A stretch of 64,000 nucleotides of DNA from Fonsecaea monophora (GCF_001642475.1 NW_019173954.1:1-64000); one strand, 5' to 3'. Numbered from the stretch's first letter, positions 41,738 to 53,525 are shown. Numbers and translations: made by a program. The notes: generated by a model not told the origin, from the letters alone.

Positions 41738-42026
41738 TCAGCGATACTGTCAAAAAGCAACAGCGTCAGTCTTGGCTCCACAATCAACCCGGTCCGAGCA
41801 GGCCTTACCTTCTTGAATCCAATGTCTTCGGCTTTTTCTCTGAAAGCCTGTCGCGACATGTTCAAGCCATATTTTCGGATAATACCAGAATGCTTCTTAT
41901 CGCCATTTACCCGACTAATATAGGTGTTAGAAGTCCCGAACATTTGATAAACACTAGACCTCACCAGCTACGGGAGCCTTTGCCGTAATTACGAGGTCGC
42001 GAATAATAGACTGTTTCGTGAGCCAT
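41738..42026 (-). CDS. uS14 (Rps29)-like small-subunit ribosomal protein lacking the zinc knuckle
   Basis: Three exons: 42026-41965, 41914-41809 and 41746-41738, with introns of 50 and 62 bases that have CTAAC and CTGAC branch points. The 58-residue product starts [20 protein letters not shown], contains [22 protein letters not shown] and ends KKYR, aligning end to end with eukaryotic uS14/Rps29. Canonical Rps29 binds zinc through two CxxC pairs. Here the first pair reads C-R-V-N with two extra residues following, and the second reads S-R-Q-A, so three of four cysteines are lost. All other conserved rRNA-binding positions I know are kept, and there are no stops. An essential canonical Rps29 is expected elsewhere in the genome. 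A pseudogene is the main alternative, but the intact splice sites and stop argue against it. Confidence 0.8.
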
Positions 42027-42415
42027 ACTTTGAGATGTTTCGGATTACTGATGTTCCTGGTCAGTTGGACGTCGCACATTGTCGCTGTGAATAAGTCGCT
42101 TCAAATATCACTTTACATCTTAAGGTCCTCAGTTTCATCTTAGCGTCAGGATTGGCATCGTCGACAAAAGTGACGTGCTCCGACAGTGGAGGTGGGGAAT
42201 CCACTCAAAGTCTAGCCGATGAGCGAGAAGCGCAAACTCAAATAAAACCGTCGCATCTGCTTCTTTCATTTTCAGTTTTGCCAATAAATGTTTCTTCTTC
42301 GGTTGCGAAGCTATGTTGGGATAGTTGCGCATTGCAGATATAAAGGTTGCATGTTTACATCGCCGCCTTCTTCGAACAACTTGATATTGCAGGTGGAAAG
42401 CATCATCGTGCCCTG
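42027..42415. promoter_or_regulatory. Upstream region of the uS14-like gene
   Basis: It contains the uS14-like promoter and the eme1 3' flank. Near 42120 the minus strand reads ACCTTAAGA, which resembles only one half of the yeast zinc-responsive element ACCTTNAAGGT, about 100 bases before the ATG. The half-site is too short to mean much alone. Confidence 0.3.
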
Positions 42416-44512
42416 CTATGCTATCTCATACAAATAGCCAATGTTTTGCGCATCCACAATCCTGATGTCGCCATCCGCATCTGCTTATACAAGAACAAGG
42501 TACAACTGTCGGCAATGATATCATGACATACCATCCGTCGATGAAGGATCTCTGCCCATGAACACTTTGTACAGTCGCTTGCTGATTTGCGGCCCCAATC
42601 GCTTGTCGCTCCAACCGCCGTCTTTGTTCACAGTCTTGCGAACATCTTCAAGCATCAGGTTACCGTGTTTGTCAAATCCTTTCACCAGCTTTCGAATACT
42701 CCTATATTCTTCGACGATGCCGTAGGCCATACTGGGAGTGACCCTCTGCACCTCTTGCAGCATCTTCACATATGTGTCCTTGGGGTCATCGCCAGTCCGA
42801 ACCTGTCCGCTATCCATACAGAACGACGCAGATTTGAGATTGTACTCAAGCTGGGCCAGGCGGTAAGGCCGCGTAGAAAGATGTTGAGTGAGTGCGCATA
42901 TCTGAAACGCCGAATCCGCGGGAGTCGATGTGTGTTGAATCAGTATCGGTTGGTGGGCGAGTTGAAGATGGAGGAGCAGGTCATCGACAATATCGGATGT
43001 CACTACCGACAAGTCCAGTGACTCGGTTGGCGCTTTTCTGCGCTTCCGACTCCTGGCCTGAGATGGGGGAGGATCAATGTTCGCCGAGTCTCCACCATCG
43101 GCCTCCAACATCTGAGCACGGACAGCAGCAGTGTATGCTCTATTCTTCGCATTCTCATTCTTCCGAAGCCAGCTCCTGAGTCCTTCGATGAGATAGATTG
43201 GTACGCAGTCGCCGAAACGCCGGCGTATGGACGACACGTGTGCGTCCAGATTGGCCTTGAGCTGTGGCTCGTCCTGCACTACGCAGGTGGCGGACCCTGA
43301 CTGCGACGTGGCGGCAATACCAATAAAGTCTGCAGCGGCCAAGTGAATTAGAACATGCTTTTCATTCACGATCCGACATCCGGAGGTGGGTTCCCACAGA
43401 TCATCCTCGTCGTTGTACATCGATTTCACCTTACGGCGCCAAGTGACAATGCTTCCATGCCGCACTTTCTCGCCTTCTTCGACCAAGATGAACTGCTCAT
43501 CCACGTAGTTGACATCGACCTGGACGTTCTTCATACGCTCTTCGATTTGATTGCCGACACTTGTATCCTTGAGAAAGCTCGACATATCCAAGATCATCTC
43601 TGGGGTCGCGTCTTTCTTATTCGTGCGTGATTTGTTGGCCTCGGCAAGGTCGGCGGCCTTCTGCTTCTCCCTGGCCTTCTGCTCCCTCTCCAGCTTCTTC
43701 TTCGCCTTTTCCGCCTCTTTCAAGGCACGTCGTTCATCTCGCGCTGCTGCCTTCTCCCCTGCCCGGTCAGCGGCATTCACAGCCTTTTCAACTTGAGATA
43801 TTTCGGGAGGTTTGGTGCTTTTAACGAGAACTGGACTGGATGAGAATTCAATGTCATCAAAAATCCTGGGTCCTCCAACTTCTTTTGACAGATGCGTAGA
43901 TTTGGCTTTGGGTGCTTCGAGTGGTTTCGATGTAAGCCTCCTTTCGTCGGTAGACTCGGGATTGAGGGTAGCCAGAAGCTTGCTTGTCCTGTGGTCATAG
44001 CCTTCCTCCGTCGATTGTGGCAGAACCAACGGGCGATCTCCGAGGGGATCATCTTCCAATACATCTGACAGAAGCTCCCAGAAAACACCCGCATCCTTCT
44101 TCTTGGCTGTGGGCAAAGGTTCTGGGGCTGATGATGAGAAGGTAAGTTCGTCGAAGAAGTCAGAGTTCTTCTTCGGCTCCGACGAGTGTGAGACAGGGGC
44201 CACAGAAGTATCGAAGCTGAGCACTGCCTGCGGTCCGTCACTAGAAAGGATCTCGAGGGGTACTGAAGAGCTTCGTACGTAGGTGACATTTGCACGTTTC
44301 GAGTTCAAGTGCGAACTCGCACCCGGAGTAGTGCGTTTCCTCTTCGAGGGCCTGTCTACCCGAAAACCAATCGAACCAGCTAATTCAAAGCTGTCGATTT
44401 CAAAATCAATCTCGTCGTCCAGCCATGTTCCCGTGCCTATTGATCTTAAAGCAGCCTTCGAGGCTTGGGGACTTTTTGGTGGTGATGACGATAGCACAAT
44501 CACCTCAGTCAT
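42416..44512 (-). CDS. eme1: Crossover junction endonuclease subunit Eme1
   Basis: Non-catalytic partner of Mus81 in the structure-specific nuclease that cuts stalled forks and recombination intermediates. Two exons: 44512-42532 and 42480-42416, 681 residues. The N-terminal 250 residues are disordered and acidic, starting with a SIM-like TEVIVLSSSPPKSP. A coiled basic/acidic helix (about 255-310) follows. The ERCC4-type core contains FGDCVPIYLIEGLRSWLRKN and, near the C terminus, DPKDTYVKMLQEVQRVTPSM and LGPQISKRLYKVFMGRDPSS, typical of Eme1/Mms4. The GDxnERKxxxD nuclease motif is absent, as expected for this subunit. The second exon adds ADGDIRIVDAQNIGYLYEIA. Confidence 0.9.
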
Positions 44513-44753
44513 GGTTTGGGCCCAAAATACGTCGACCTAGAGATGAGCGCAGACAGAGAAAGTGCATCGTCTGCGTACAAGTGTTGGAGGCAGCCCGGAT
44601 GAATGACGGTGGTGGTGGTGGCAACTTGGAAGTGTTGTCATTGAGGAAGTCTCGATCGGGAAAAGTCTAAACAAGCTTGGCATCCGCCCGTTGCGCGTCG
44701 TTCTCGATCGACGCGTAAAGTGTTTATTCGTCTACCTCGTACATATTTCTAAT

Positions 44754-46341
44754 CTACTGCCCTGTGCCAGCAAACAATTTTAGCTGGGGATCGGCCTCCG
44801 GGTTCATTCTCCTGGCGCGGGCGAATTCACTTGCCCTCCTGTCCCCTCGTCCATTCTTCGCTTTGATGACAGTGGCTAGCAATGCTGCTGCGAAAGCTGC
44901 CGTGAGCCAAATAGCAAGGACAATATCTTTCCTCTCTAGAAAAGTGCTGCGCTTGCTTTTCAGCATCTGGCTCATCTCATCATTGAACTTGCCCGCCATT
45001 CTACTCCTGGTAAAGTGCTCACGGACTCGTTGTCGCCCACTCTGACCCATCCTCTTGAGTTCGTCCGTGTCAAGTTCATGCAGGACTTTGTTGATCACGG
45101 CAGTCCATTGTTCCACCTTCGCAGAGTCACGCAGCCAACCTGTCTCATTTTCGACAATGGTTTCCAATGGTCCACCAGTATTTGACGCGAGAACAGGTAG
45201 ACCGTGCTGCATCGCTTCCACCGGTACGATCCCAAAGTGCTCGTTCGAAGGGGTGTACAACAAGAGCCGAGCATTTTCCAGGAGAGTTTCCTTGAAGAAC
45301 CCCGGCACAGACAACAAGAACAAGACTTGTATGCTGCTTGGAATTCCTAAAGCTGTTGGTACTGTTTTAGCAGTTGCTGTGGTTAGACCCAGCCCTTCGG
45401 CCAAGTCCACCAGCTCTTTATGATACTCCACATTTTCAGTGACCCTTTGGTCGTAGCCCCCGGCTATGATCAGGCGTGTCCCTCGACGGGCTGCAGGAGA
45501 GAGATCATGATACGCTCGAATAGCCATGCCAATGTCTTTTTTCCGTTCATATCGATTTATGCTGAGCAGCAGCTTGAATTGACCGCCCCACAGTGACTCC
45601 ACATCTTTCCTGGCCTCGTCGTCTCCATCATTGACGCAGGGATATATGACACCCAGTGATTTTGCCAGGGATGGCCAGACTCTGGAGGCGACGGATTTCG
45701 TGAACTCGGAGTTGACGACTATCCGATCACTTGCGCTCATGCTCCAGCCTTCGAAACGGTCAAAAGGAAACCTGTAGATTGTTTTTGCAAGCCCGAGCAG
45801 TCCAGAACCTCGGCGATCCGCAAGCAACTGGTCTGGGAAATGGCAATAGAACAGGGTCCGTTGGCGATGGGGGTATAGCCATCTTAGCAGCGGAACGCAG
45901 GCAGAGAGCTGGTCGACCACGAAGATATCGGGTTGAAGGGTGCTCAATTCATTACTCCATATTGCGATCGACAGGACCAGATGAAGCTGGCGCAGGGTCG
46001 CGAGCAGGATGTGAAAGCGATTCAGGAATGAAGGAGGAAAGAGGGTGTCGCCGCGAACTCGGACGTCGAGGGTGCCTGTACTCACCAATCTGTCAATGAT
46101 TTAGCTACGGCGAGCACACCACATCGGGGGATAGCAACTGACCATCTCGTGCCTCCTCAAAGCAGTGGTTAGGGTCGCAATGTGAGGTGAAGATTGTGAC
46201 TTTGTTTCCCTGCTCTTTTAGACCAACTGCTGCATCGACAATCAGCCTTTCAGCACCACCAATCCCGAGGTCTGGGTGGAAGAAGACAATGCGCTTCGAT
46301 CGTGGCTGGACAGAGCCAGTCACCTTCTGTGAGGAAGCCAT
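44754..46341 (-). CDS. alg2: Alpha-1,3/1,6-mannosyltransferase Alg2
   Basis: Adds the second and third mannoses to the dolichol-linked N-glycan precursor on the cytosolic face of the ER. Two exons: 46341-46143 and 46075-44754 (the acceptor is TACAG, giving [15 protein letters not shown]), 506 residues. GT4 features: N-terminal [20 protein letters not shown], central [14 protein letters not shown], and the EX7E motif in [20 protein letters not shown] followed by [12 protein letters not shown]-terminal hydrophobic helix ([20 protein letters not shown]) anchors it to the membrane, as in the fungal enzymes. Confidence 0.96.
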
Positions 46342-47260
46342 ATTAGAAATATCTGTGAAAGCATAGGGAGAGTGGCATCATTTCCTGCTGAATCGGTTTG
46401 TTTGTTTGGCGAAACTGTGTGCACCCGCGGGACCACGCAAGCCACAGTATGACATCGGCTGACCTTCCTCTCATGTCCAGATCTTGTTAGACGACGAGAC
46501 GTGTTTGCTTGCATTCTGAATGTCCGCTGCATCCATCTTTTCCAGTTGTAGAATGTTGTGCTACGTCCGTTGTTGTATCACAAGATTGCGTGTCACAGTA
46601 GGCTTGCATCTTTGACCTTTCACCACACTACAAATGCGCCCCTTCTGATGCCCAGTTGCGACTCAAAAACGCAATCAAACGTCTCCCGCGCCAGGTCGCT
46701 CATCGGGTAATCTCAAGGCCCGTTAGCATTGGTGTCCTCCGCCACTTTCCCGCAGAGGATGTGATTGGCAGCACCTAGAGCCGTGGACCACGGTGGCCCG
46801 GGACTTTTCATGCGAGCAGGCCTAGAGTGGAGACAGCTATCACGAATGGTACCCATGAAATCTGGCATACCATACCCTAACTGTAATAGTAGGTGCATGG
46901 CTCCGGATGCGGACACTGATAGAGCGTGCAGATTGCGAGTCGAGAAAAGAAACATGAGCTCAATAGGGTACGTCGTCTCCGTCCCGTCTCTTCCTCTGCT
47001 CTATCGATTTCTTTACCACCACCTTCGCTTTGCTCTTCTACGAGTGTCGCGCCTGCAGGTGTTTGATCGGCGTGCATTCACTTCTTCATCTTCCGCGCCT
47101 TCTGTCCCTGAAGCCGCGTCTCTGGTTCCGGAAACTTCATCTGCGCCTGGCCTAATTATCTCCAGCCGTCCCCTCGCTTCACTCATTGCTCATCGTGTTC
47201 GACCATTCGCTTTCTTCTCTACCACTTTTGCATAATCCAAAGCTCAACTGCTCGGTCACC
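46342..47260. promoter_or_regulatory. Divergent promoter region, alg2 / GEL gene
   Basis: Both neighbours start here on opposite strands. The last 200 bases before the GEL gene are T/C-rich with CTTCTCTACCACTTTTG-like sequence, probably its 5' untranslated region. Open frames in this region have no domain. Confidence 0.5.
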
Positions 47261-48827
47261 ATGACTCAGGTAAGGTGGTGGTACCTCTCTCTACAAGACG
47301 AATGCTGACCCCTCGACAGCTCAAAACTACCTTCCTCGCCCTCGTCGCCCTCTTCGCGTCCTATGTCTTGGCTGTCTCCCCGCTCGTGGTTCAAGGGTCC
47401 GACTTCGTCAACAGTGTCGATGGCACGCGTTTCCAGATCATTGGTGTAGCGTAAGAGAAGACACTGCCATGGCTGAGGCACAAGCAAAGACACTGACTGA
47501 ATTTTGCAGGTATCAACCTGGTGGTTCTTCGGGCTTCAATCCCGGCTCTGGGATTGACCCGTTGAGTGATGCTGATGTTTGCCTCCGAGATGCTGTGCTC
47601 ATGCAGCGCCTGGGAGTCAACACTATCCGCGTCTACAATCTCGATCCGGATTTGGACCACTCTGCTTGCGCCTCCATCTTCAATGCCGCCGGCATCTACA
47701 TGATCCTTGACGTCAACAGCCCATTGCCCAACCAGTCTCTGAACCGCGGTGCGCCATGGGAATCGTACTCCTCTACCTATCTGGAGCGCGTTTTCAATGT
47801 CGTGGAAGCCTTCATGAACTTCAACAACACCTTGGGATTCTTTAGCGGGAACGAGGTCATCAACGAGGATTCGGTCCCGGAGGTTCCAGCCTACATTAGG
47901 GCAGTTACTAGAGACCTCAAAGATTACATCTCGAAACAAGCTCCACGACCCATCCCCGTTGGCTACTCCGCTGCTGATGTCCGCCCACTGCTCATGGGGA
48001 CCTTCAACTACATGTCATGTGGGTTGGACAATGACACCAGCTCCAAGATTGATTTCTTCGGCCTCAACTCTTACTCTTGGTGCGGCGATGCCACTTTCCA
48101 GTCGTCTGGCTACGACGTCCTGGTTGGGGACTTTGGTAATACCACAATCCCCGTCTTCTTCTCCGAGTACGGCTGCAACCTGGTCACTCCACGAACGTTC
48201 ACCGAAGTCCCCGTCCTGTACTCTGAGAACATGACACCCGTCTTCTCTGGTGGGCTCATCTACGAGTACAGCGAGGAGCCCAACAACTATGGCTTAATCA
48301 ACTTCAATGACAACGGAACGGTCAGCATTCTTCCAGACTACAACAATCTTCGAGAGCAGTTCAATTCACTAGATGTCGATGCGCTCGAGAAAGCCAATGC
48401 CACAGCAACTTCGCTCACGCCCCCGAAATGTGCAATTAACTTATTGGGCGGATCAAACTTTAGCACCAGCTTCGATCTCCCGGCTCGCCCAGATGGTGTG
48501 GATGACTTGATCCAGAATGGTGTCTCTGGCAAATTCCCGACCGGGACTTCATCTATCACAAACACCAAGCCTTCACAGACTGTGTATGATGCCGATGGTC
48601 AAGAAATCACCGGACTCCAACTCACCATTCTGCCCAATGATCAGAGCAATTTGCCAGGTAACAACACAAGCGGAAGCACACCCAAGAGTACTCCATCTTC
48701 CTCGCCGAGTGCCACGACGGCCGGCAGCGAGCCTACCAACACCAACGCAGCGGCAAAGATGGACGACATGAAATTTAGATCACTTATCTTGGGCGCACTG
48801 ACTGCGGGTCTCGTCATGCAATTGTGA
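47261..48827 (+). CDS. GPI-anchored 1,3-beta-glucanosyltransferase (GEL/Gas, GH72)
   Basis: Cell-wall enzyme that elongates beta-1,3-glucan. Three exons: 47261-47269, 47320-47450 and 47510-48827, 485 residues. The first exon encodes only Met-Thr-Gln. Signal peptide TTFLALVALFASYVLAVS, then the GH72 domain: FQIIGVAYQPGGSSGFNPGS, LGVNTIRVYNLDPDLDHSAC, acid/base Glu in FFSGNEVINED, and nucleophile Glu in PVFFSEYGCN. No CBM43 (X8) module follows, so it belongs to the GAS subfamily without it. A Ser/Thr/Asn-rich linker ends in a hydrophobic GPI signal (FRSLILGALTAGLVMQL). It is a downstream effector of the wall-integrity pathway headed by Pkc1. Confidence 0.95.
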
Positions 48828-49670
48828 TTGGAGGGTGACCGGGCACTACGAGACAGGGAATGGAATGCGTGTCATACGTCGATTGTGTTTCGAATCCAGG
48901 CTTCATCCAGTGCATCTTCACACGGAACCAAAGGCATAGTTCACGTTCTTCTTCATGGACATATTTGCAATTGACTTTGCAGGTCGAAGTCTAAACACCA
49001 TAAGACGTGCTAATACTGATGATTAGATGAATCCAGAAGAACGTTTATTACCACTCGAACCTTTTGTTCCATTTCCATTGAGATCCAACTGTTTCGCGGG
49101 GGGTTGGTACTTACTCGTACAGGTCCGGGGTGGCAGGGACTGACCGAACAAAGTTTTCCTGTCAGGGCTCAACCCTGGTCTTTTGGTGTGTGGCGTACAT
49201 TTCTCCTTTGGGAGTGTTGATCAGGTGCCAATTCTTGACTTCAGCCAGCTTGAAAATGAGGTGGTGAGGATCGGGCGAATGGCGGCACGGGAAAATGAAC
49301 TGGGGCGTAGGCGCCAAGATTGTAGTGGATCCTCTTTGAGGTCATACCTGTGGCGCAGCTACGATTCTAGCCAATCACATCGCCATCGTGAGCGCCTCTG
49401 GTACCCTGTGCTGCGTCGAGGGAAAAGCAGAGCAAGGTGATGCCAGCTGGTGATCGACGCCACCACGTCACCCACTTGTCCATCTATTGTTCCTCACGAC
49501 GATCGCAGACCAGGGTACACAGAAGACCCTTCGACCCCTTGCTGAAAACTACAAGAGGCTCCAGCCGCCCCCATATCTCTGTCGTGTTCTGTTCTCCTTC
49601 GCATCATCCCTCTATTCGCGCGACGAAGCCTACGCTTGAAACTCAAACCCTCGATCGACGTCCACCCACC
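48828..49670. other. Intergenic region
   Basis: It holds the GEL 3' end and the promoter of the MARVEL-like gene. No gene seen. Confidence 0.5.
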
Positions 49671-50441
49671 ATGGCTATCGGCGGTGTCATCCTTCGCTTC
49701 GGCCAAACAGGCCTGCGACTTCTCGAGTTTGCGTCCTCTGCCATCATTCTGGGTATCTACAGCTACTTCCTAGCCGTCATGGCCGACAAGGACATCCACA
49801 TTCCAACATGGGAGAAGGCTGTTGAAGGCATGTCTGGAGCGGCAGTTCTGTACACCATATTCGGCGTCCTCTTGACCCTCTGCCTGGGGGGTGTCTCCTT
49901 CTTCGCGCTCCTTGCGGTTGTCCTCGATATCTGCTTCGTTGGCTGCTTTGCTGCCATTGCCTACTACACCCGTCACGGCGCCAACTCATGCAAGGGCTTC
50001 GTCAATACTCCTCTGGGTTTCGGCCTTGACACCGAAGCTGCACCGGGTGCTGGTGACTGGGGATACGTGTGCAGTCTAAACACTGCCTGCTTCGCCATGG
50101 CTATTTTGAACATCTTCCTCTTCCTGATCACTGCAGGCATGCAAATGCTGCTGGCCCGTCACCACAAGAAAGAAAAACGCTACGGACCTAGCCCCGCCAA
50201 CAACTACACCAAAGGTATCGGTCGTCGACCATTCTGGAAGCGTAATCGCGCGACCGCATCGACTCGTGACGCAGAAATTGCGACAGGGACTACTCCGGCA
50301 GCAGCTTACCGTCCTAGCCACGAGACTGGTATGACCGGCTCGACGATGCACGGTACCCATGTGCCAGGTGCTTCTGAGCCGAAGTATGGCCAACCAGGCT
50401 ACGGTATGCAAGGATATACAGCTCCTGCGACCAACTACTAG
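49671..50441 (+). CDS. MARVEL-domain membrane protein
   Basis: A single exon of 256 residues from MAIGGVILRFGQTGLRLLEF. Four hydrophobic segments are visible: LLEFASSAIILGIYSYFLAV, GAAVLYTIFGVLLTLCLGGV, FALLAVVLDICFVGCFAAIA and CFAMAILNIFLFLITAGMQM. This is the MARVEL layout, with a Cys-containing loop between helices 3 and 4 (GANSCKGFVNTPLGF, GYVCSLNTAC). The cytoplasmic tail is basic, then Gly/Tyr/Pro-rich (PKYGQPGYGMQGYTAPATNY). Proteins of this type organise plasma-membrane domains or eisosome-like patches; its exact role is not known. Confidence 0.85.
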   Translation: MAIGGVILRFGQTGLRLLEFASSAIILGIYSYFLAVMADKDIHIPTWEKAVEGMSGAAVLYTIFGVLLTLCLGGVSFFALLAVVLDICFVGCFAAIAYYTRHGANSCKGFVNTPLGFGLDTEAAPGAGDWGYVCSLNTACFAMAILNIFLFLITAGMQMLLARHHKKEKRYGPSPANNYTKGIGRRPFWKRNRATASTRDAEIATGTTPAAAYRPSHETGMTGSTMHGTHVPGASEPKYGQPGYGMQGYTAPATNY

Positions 50442-51650
50442 CTGTGTACGATTTGAGGCACTGGGATAGTGCTCGGGATTTTTTTCTGTCAATCGATCCA
50501 TGGGCAATCTAGCCGCCTCCAACCTTTATGCCACTGATATTGTGAAAGACATTCCAGAGCCAACCGGGCGGAGGATTAGATGGGCACAGAGCTTCTATAC
50601 CAATGTGTATGAACAACTTGTCACAATGTTATGGCGTGGGGGAGTGTGGGTGTTTACAACGATATCATAATACTCACTAGCGTACAAGCTGGGTACATAA
50701 TAATTACACTTGATCAAGGTTGAGATTTTCACGCGTCATGTTTGTTATTCTGCCTTGTTTTCCTGTTGAAATTGCACTCGTGTGACATACCTATTCTCCT
50801 GGCCTTGGCTGTTGTAGGTTATTGGATAGCCCGGGTGACCACTGGTGACCAACAGAAATGTTTCTCTTGCAACTGATTGCATCACAATTTTCCGGTTTTG
50901 TGACGCCCTGATACGTCATGCAAGGGGTCCATCAACAAACATTTTCAACCACATTCGCCCCACCAGTTTCATTGGTGTTTTGGTGGGAGAAACTCCCCAG
51001 TCCACCTTCTCGTATGCTCCATCGACTGCGCCACACTTCCCCCAATGCTACTCACTGAGTTCTACGAGTCCCATCGAGTCGCGTACCTTTTGCAGGCACC
51101 ACAGAGCCATCCTTCTCCTCGCGCCCTCCATTGCGATTTCTCTATTTACAAATCTCCCTGCGACCTAGACAATATGCCTAGCATTGCAGACTTCATGTTG
51201 AGGAGGCACAGATACGGTGGGTGAATATAACAGCAGGGGATATTGTAAACAGATGGAGAGTGAGTCTGAGATTCAGTCCGCGTCGAATCAGAAAGAGGAG
51301 GAAAATGGATACTCGAACGCATGGCCAACACTTTGCTTGTCTCTATACCTGTAGAATCTACGAGAGAACCGTTCCCTCAAATGACACGAATGGGATGGGC
51401 GAGTGCTTGACCGTGGCACGGAATTCTCGGAACACGTGATCCTCCTCCAAAAGATTGCCTGACGCCAATCCTGATTCATCCAGCTTCTTCATTGTCGGTT
51501 GTATTTTCATCTGTTTCGATAAGAGTGCCCATATCCCCTGGTGGCAGTGTCTTTCGTCCCATCATGGGCAGGAATTGGCAATCCCACTAGTGGGCATCAT
51601 GCCATGGTGTGGAGCTGTCTGATGTCTATACGTTTTGAGAACCTTCCAAC
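50442..51650. other. Intergenic region
   Basis: No supportable gene in this 1.2 kb. The right half is the promoter of the following gene. Confidence 0.5.
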
Positions 51651-53525
51651 ATGCCATTGACAAAGCATCGTCCCGAAGCAGTGGATGCGGAGGGCAGCAA
51701 TAGACCTCCGCTTAAAGGAGTCCAGACAGATGACTTCAATCACTTCACCGGAGCTCATGGAGCTCACGGAGCCGAAGACCTGAGCTTGGAGGAACAGACT
51801 GCCATCCTACAGGCCATGTCACTCGAGTCTCCTCCTGGCTTCGAGTCTCCTCATCCATCTCCTGGAATTGTTCAATCACCGACGAGCCTTTCGACTTTCA
51901 GCATCCAAAGTCCTGGCACAACATCCACGCCGTCAACCCCTCTCACACCTATCTCCCCAGCCGCTACGAATCCCTCCCCATCTCAGTCAAAATTTGTATC
52001 AGCCTTACAAGATGTACGACATTTTGCTGGTGGCTTGATCAGTCATCCCTACGAGTCCACCAAGCACTACACGATCCTACGGCATTCCTTTGGCATAGTA
52101 TACTACAGCGGGTCGTCCACAAATCTAGCCATCACAATCTTCTCCGACAGGGAGCTACCTCCCGACCGGACTTTGTGGTTACAACGAAGAGGCTTCTCCG
52201 GCAAGACGGGTCTGAAGATCGGGGGCTTACTAGGTGCCAGAAGCACCTGGATTGACGTGACGCCATCCACCAGGGCAACGCCGGAGCAGATCAATCCCAC
52301 TGACGAACGCGCGTGGCAGAGAGACATCAAAAAGTTTTTGAGAAAGGCTCCAAAAGAGCTTCGAGCTCATCGACCACGGGAAACGGATATCCTCCGCATT
52401 CCTTGCGATGCCGACGATGGCTATCTGAGGGTGGTCCTATGCTCTGCTGATGGAAAGCGGACGCTCTGTGGTAGCCCGGTGTTCCGATTGGCGTCCTCAT
52501 CGACGGACTCTAGTGTGATCAGAGGCTCGTCCCTCAAGACCATGCCACTTGAGGCAGGCATCAGATTAGCAGCAGCTGTCGGAAGGCAATTCGTCACGGC
52601 GACTGCTGGCCCGTTTGTTGAAACTGCGCGGGAAACAGTGACAAACCAACTGACTTCGGTCTATCAACCAAGTGCAGTCGCCCAGCAGGTTGCTACCACC
52701 GCTTACGATCAGAGTGGCGTCCAGGATCGCTTTGACAACATGAATGAGCAGTATGACACCACTCGAGATGAGTCTTATACCCGGACCCAGCTGGATGGGT
52801 ACGATGTCCTGGGTCGCCCAGACGTTGTCGGACCTCCATCCGGTCCAGTGCCACCATTTCCTGTTCGGTTTCACGGAAAGGTGATCGCCGGCACTGGCAG
52901 GAGTAGAGTAACGTTGAACATGCCGACGGCTAACTTGACGGGCGTCCCTGAGGATGTTCTTTTGCGGTACCAGGGCGTGTTTTTTGGTTGGGCTGCAGTA
53001 ACCCTTCCCAGCAAACTTGCTGCAGAGAGGAACATCTCAAGTGAATGGCATCAAGCAATTATTTACATCTCGCCAGACCCCTATGGAAGGAGAAGTGTGG
53101 TGGAAAAGAACACTGTTCGACTTTATCTCATCCATGATTTCCAGTCGGTCGACTTCTTGGACGCTAAAGTGTCGGTGCTGATGATGGGTTTCTTGCGAGC
53201 TCTAGAGCTAGAGTCCAACCAAGATCCGGACGTTGAAGCACAACAGTTTGACTTCTACAAAGATGTCGCCGTTACGAACGCAAGCTTGGCCCGATCCGCC
53301 TGGGCAGCGGATGCCACATTAGAGCGCATCAAGTCGGCGTCGTCCAATCGATCTTTGACAGAACGATACGTCGATTTCAGGCAGAGCACACAGAGACAGA
53401 TTGACCGAGTCCCTGTTCATCGGTTGGGAGTTCGGACAGATGGAGCGACCATGAAGGACAGATTGATTGGAACTGGTGGAGTATGGATTCCAAGGTCACC
53501 TTTAACGCATACCGCCACAGCTTGA
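51651..53525 (+). CDS. Conserved protein with C-terminal riboflavin-kinase-like domain
   Basis: One exon, 624 residues. N-terminal 130 residues are Ser/Pro/Thr-rich and disordered. A middle domain (about 140-290) contains HYTILRHSFGIVYYSGSSTN and LRIPCDADDGYLRVVLCSAD. The C-terminal part (about 400-525) has the order of riboflavin kinase elements: PFPVRFHGKVIAGTGRSRVT, the nucleotide-binding PTAN in LNMPTANL, YQGVFFGWAAV, then NTVRLYLIHDFQSVDFLDAK and VLMMGFLRALE. Riboflavin kinases have the catalytic Glu in (K/N)xVExHIIHxF; here that Glu is Arg. Loss of the general base suggests a non-catalytic relative of Fmn1. Function unknown. Confidence 0.7.
   Translation: MPLTKHRPEAVDAEGSNRPPLKGVQTDDFNHFTGAHGAHGAEDLSLEEQTAILQAMSLESPPGFESPHPSPGIVQSPTSLSTFSIQSPGTTSTPSTPLTPISPAATNPSPSQSKFVSALQDVRHFAGGLISHPYESTKHYTILRHSFGIVYYSGSSTNLAITIFSDRELPPDRTLWLQRRGFSGKTGLKIGGLLGARSTWIDVTPSTRATPEQINPTDERAWQRDIKKFLRKAPKELRAHRPRETDILRIPCDADDGYLRVVLCSADGKRTLCGSPVFRLASSSTDSSVIRGSSLKTMPLEAGIRLAAAVGRQFVTATAGPFVETARETVTNQLTSVYQPSAVAQQVATTAYDQSGVQDRFDNMNEQYDTTRDESYTRTQLDGYDVLGRPDVVGPPSGPVPPFPVRFHGKVIAGTGRSRVTLNMPTANLTGVPEDVLLRYQGVFFGWAAVTLPSKLAAERNISSEWHQAIIYISPDPYGRRSVVEKNTVRLYLIHDFQSVDFLDAKVSVLMMGFLRALELESNQDPDVEAQQFDFYKDVAVTNASLARSAWAADATLERIKSASSNRSLTERYVDFRQSTQRQIDRVPVHRLGVRTDGATMKDRLIGTGGVWIPRSPLTHTATA

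Noticed and set aside
42110..42130. Zinc-responsive element in front of the uS14-like gene
   Set aside because: Only one half of the ACCTTNAAGGT palindrome is present; half-sites this short are expected by chance.
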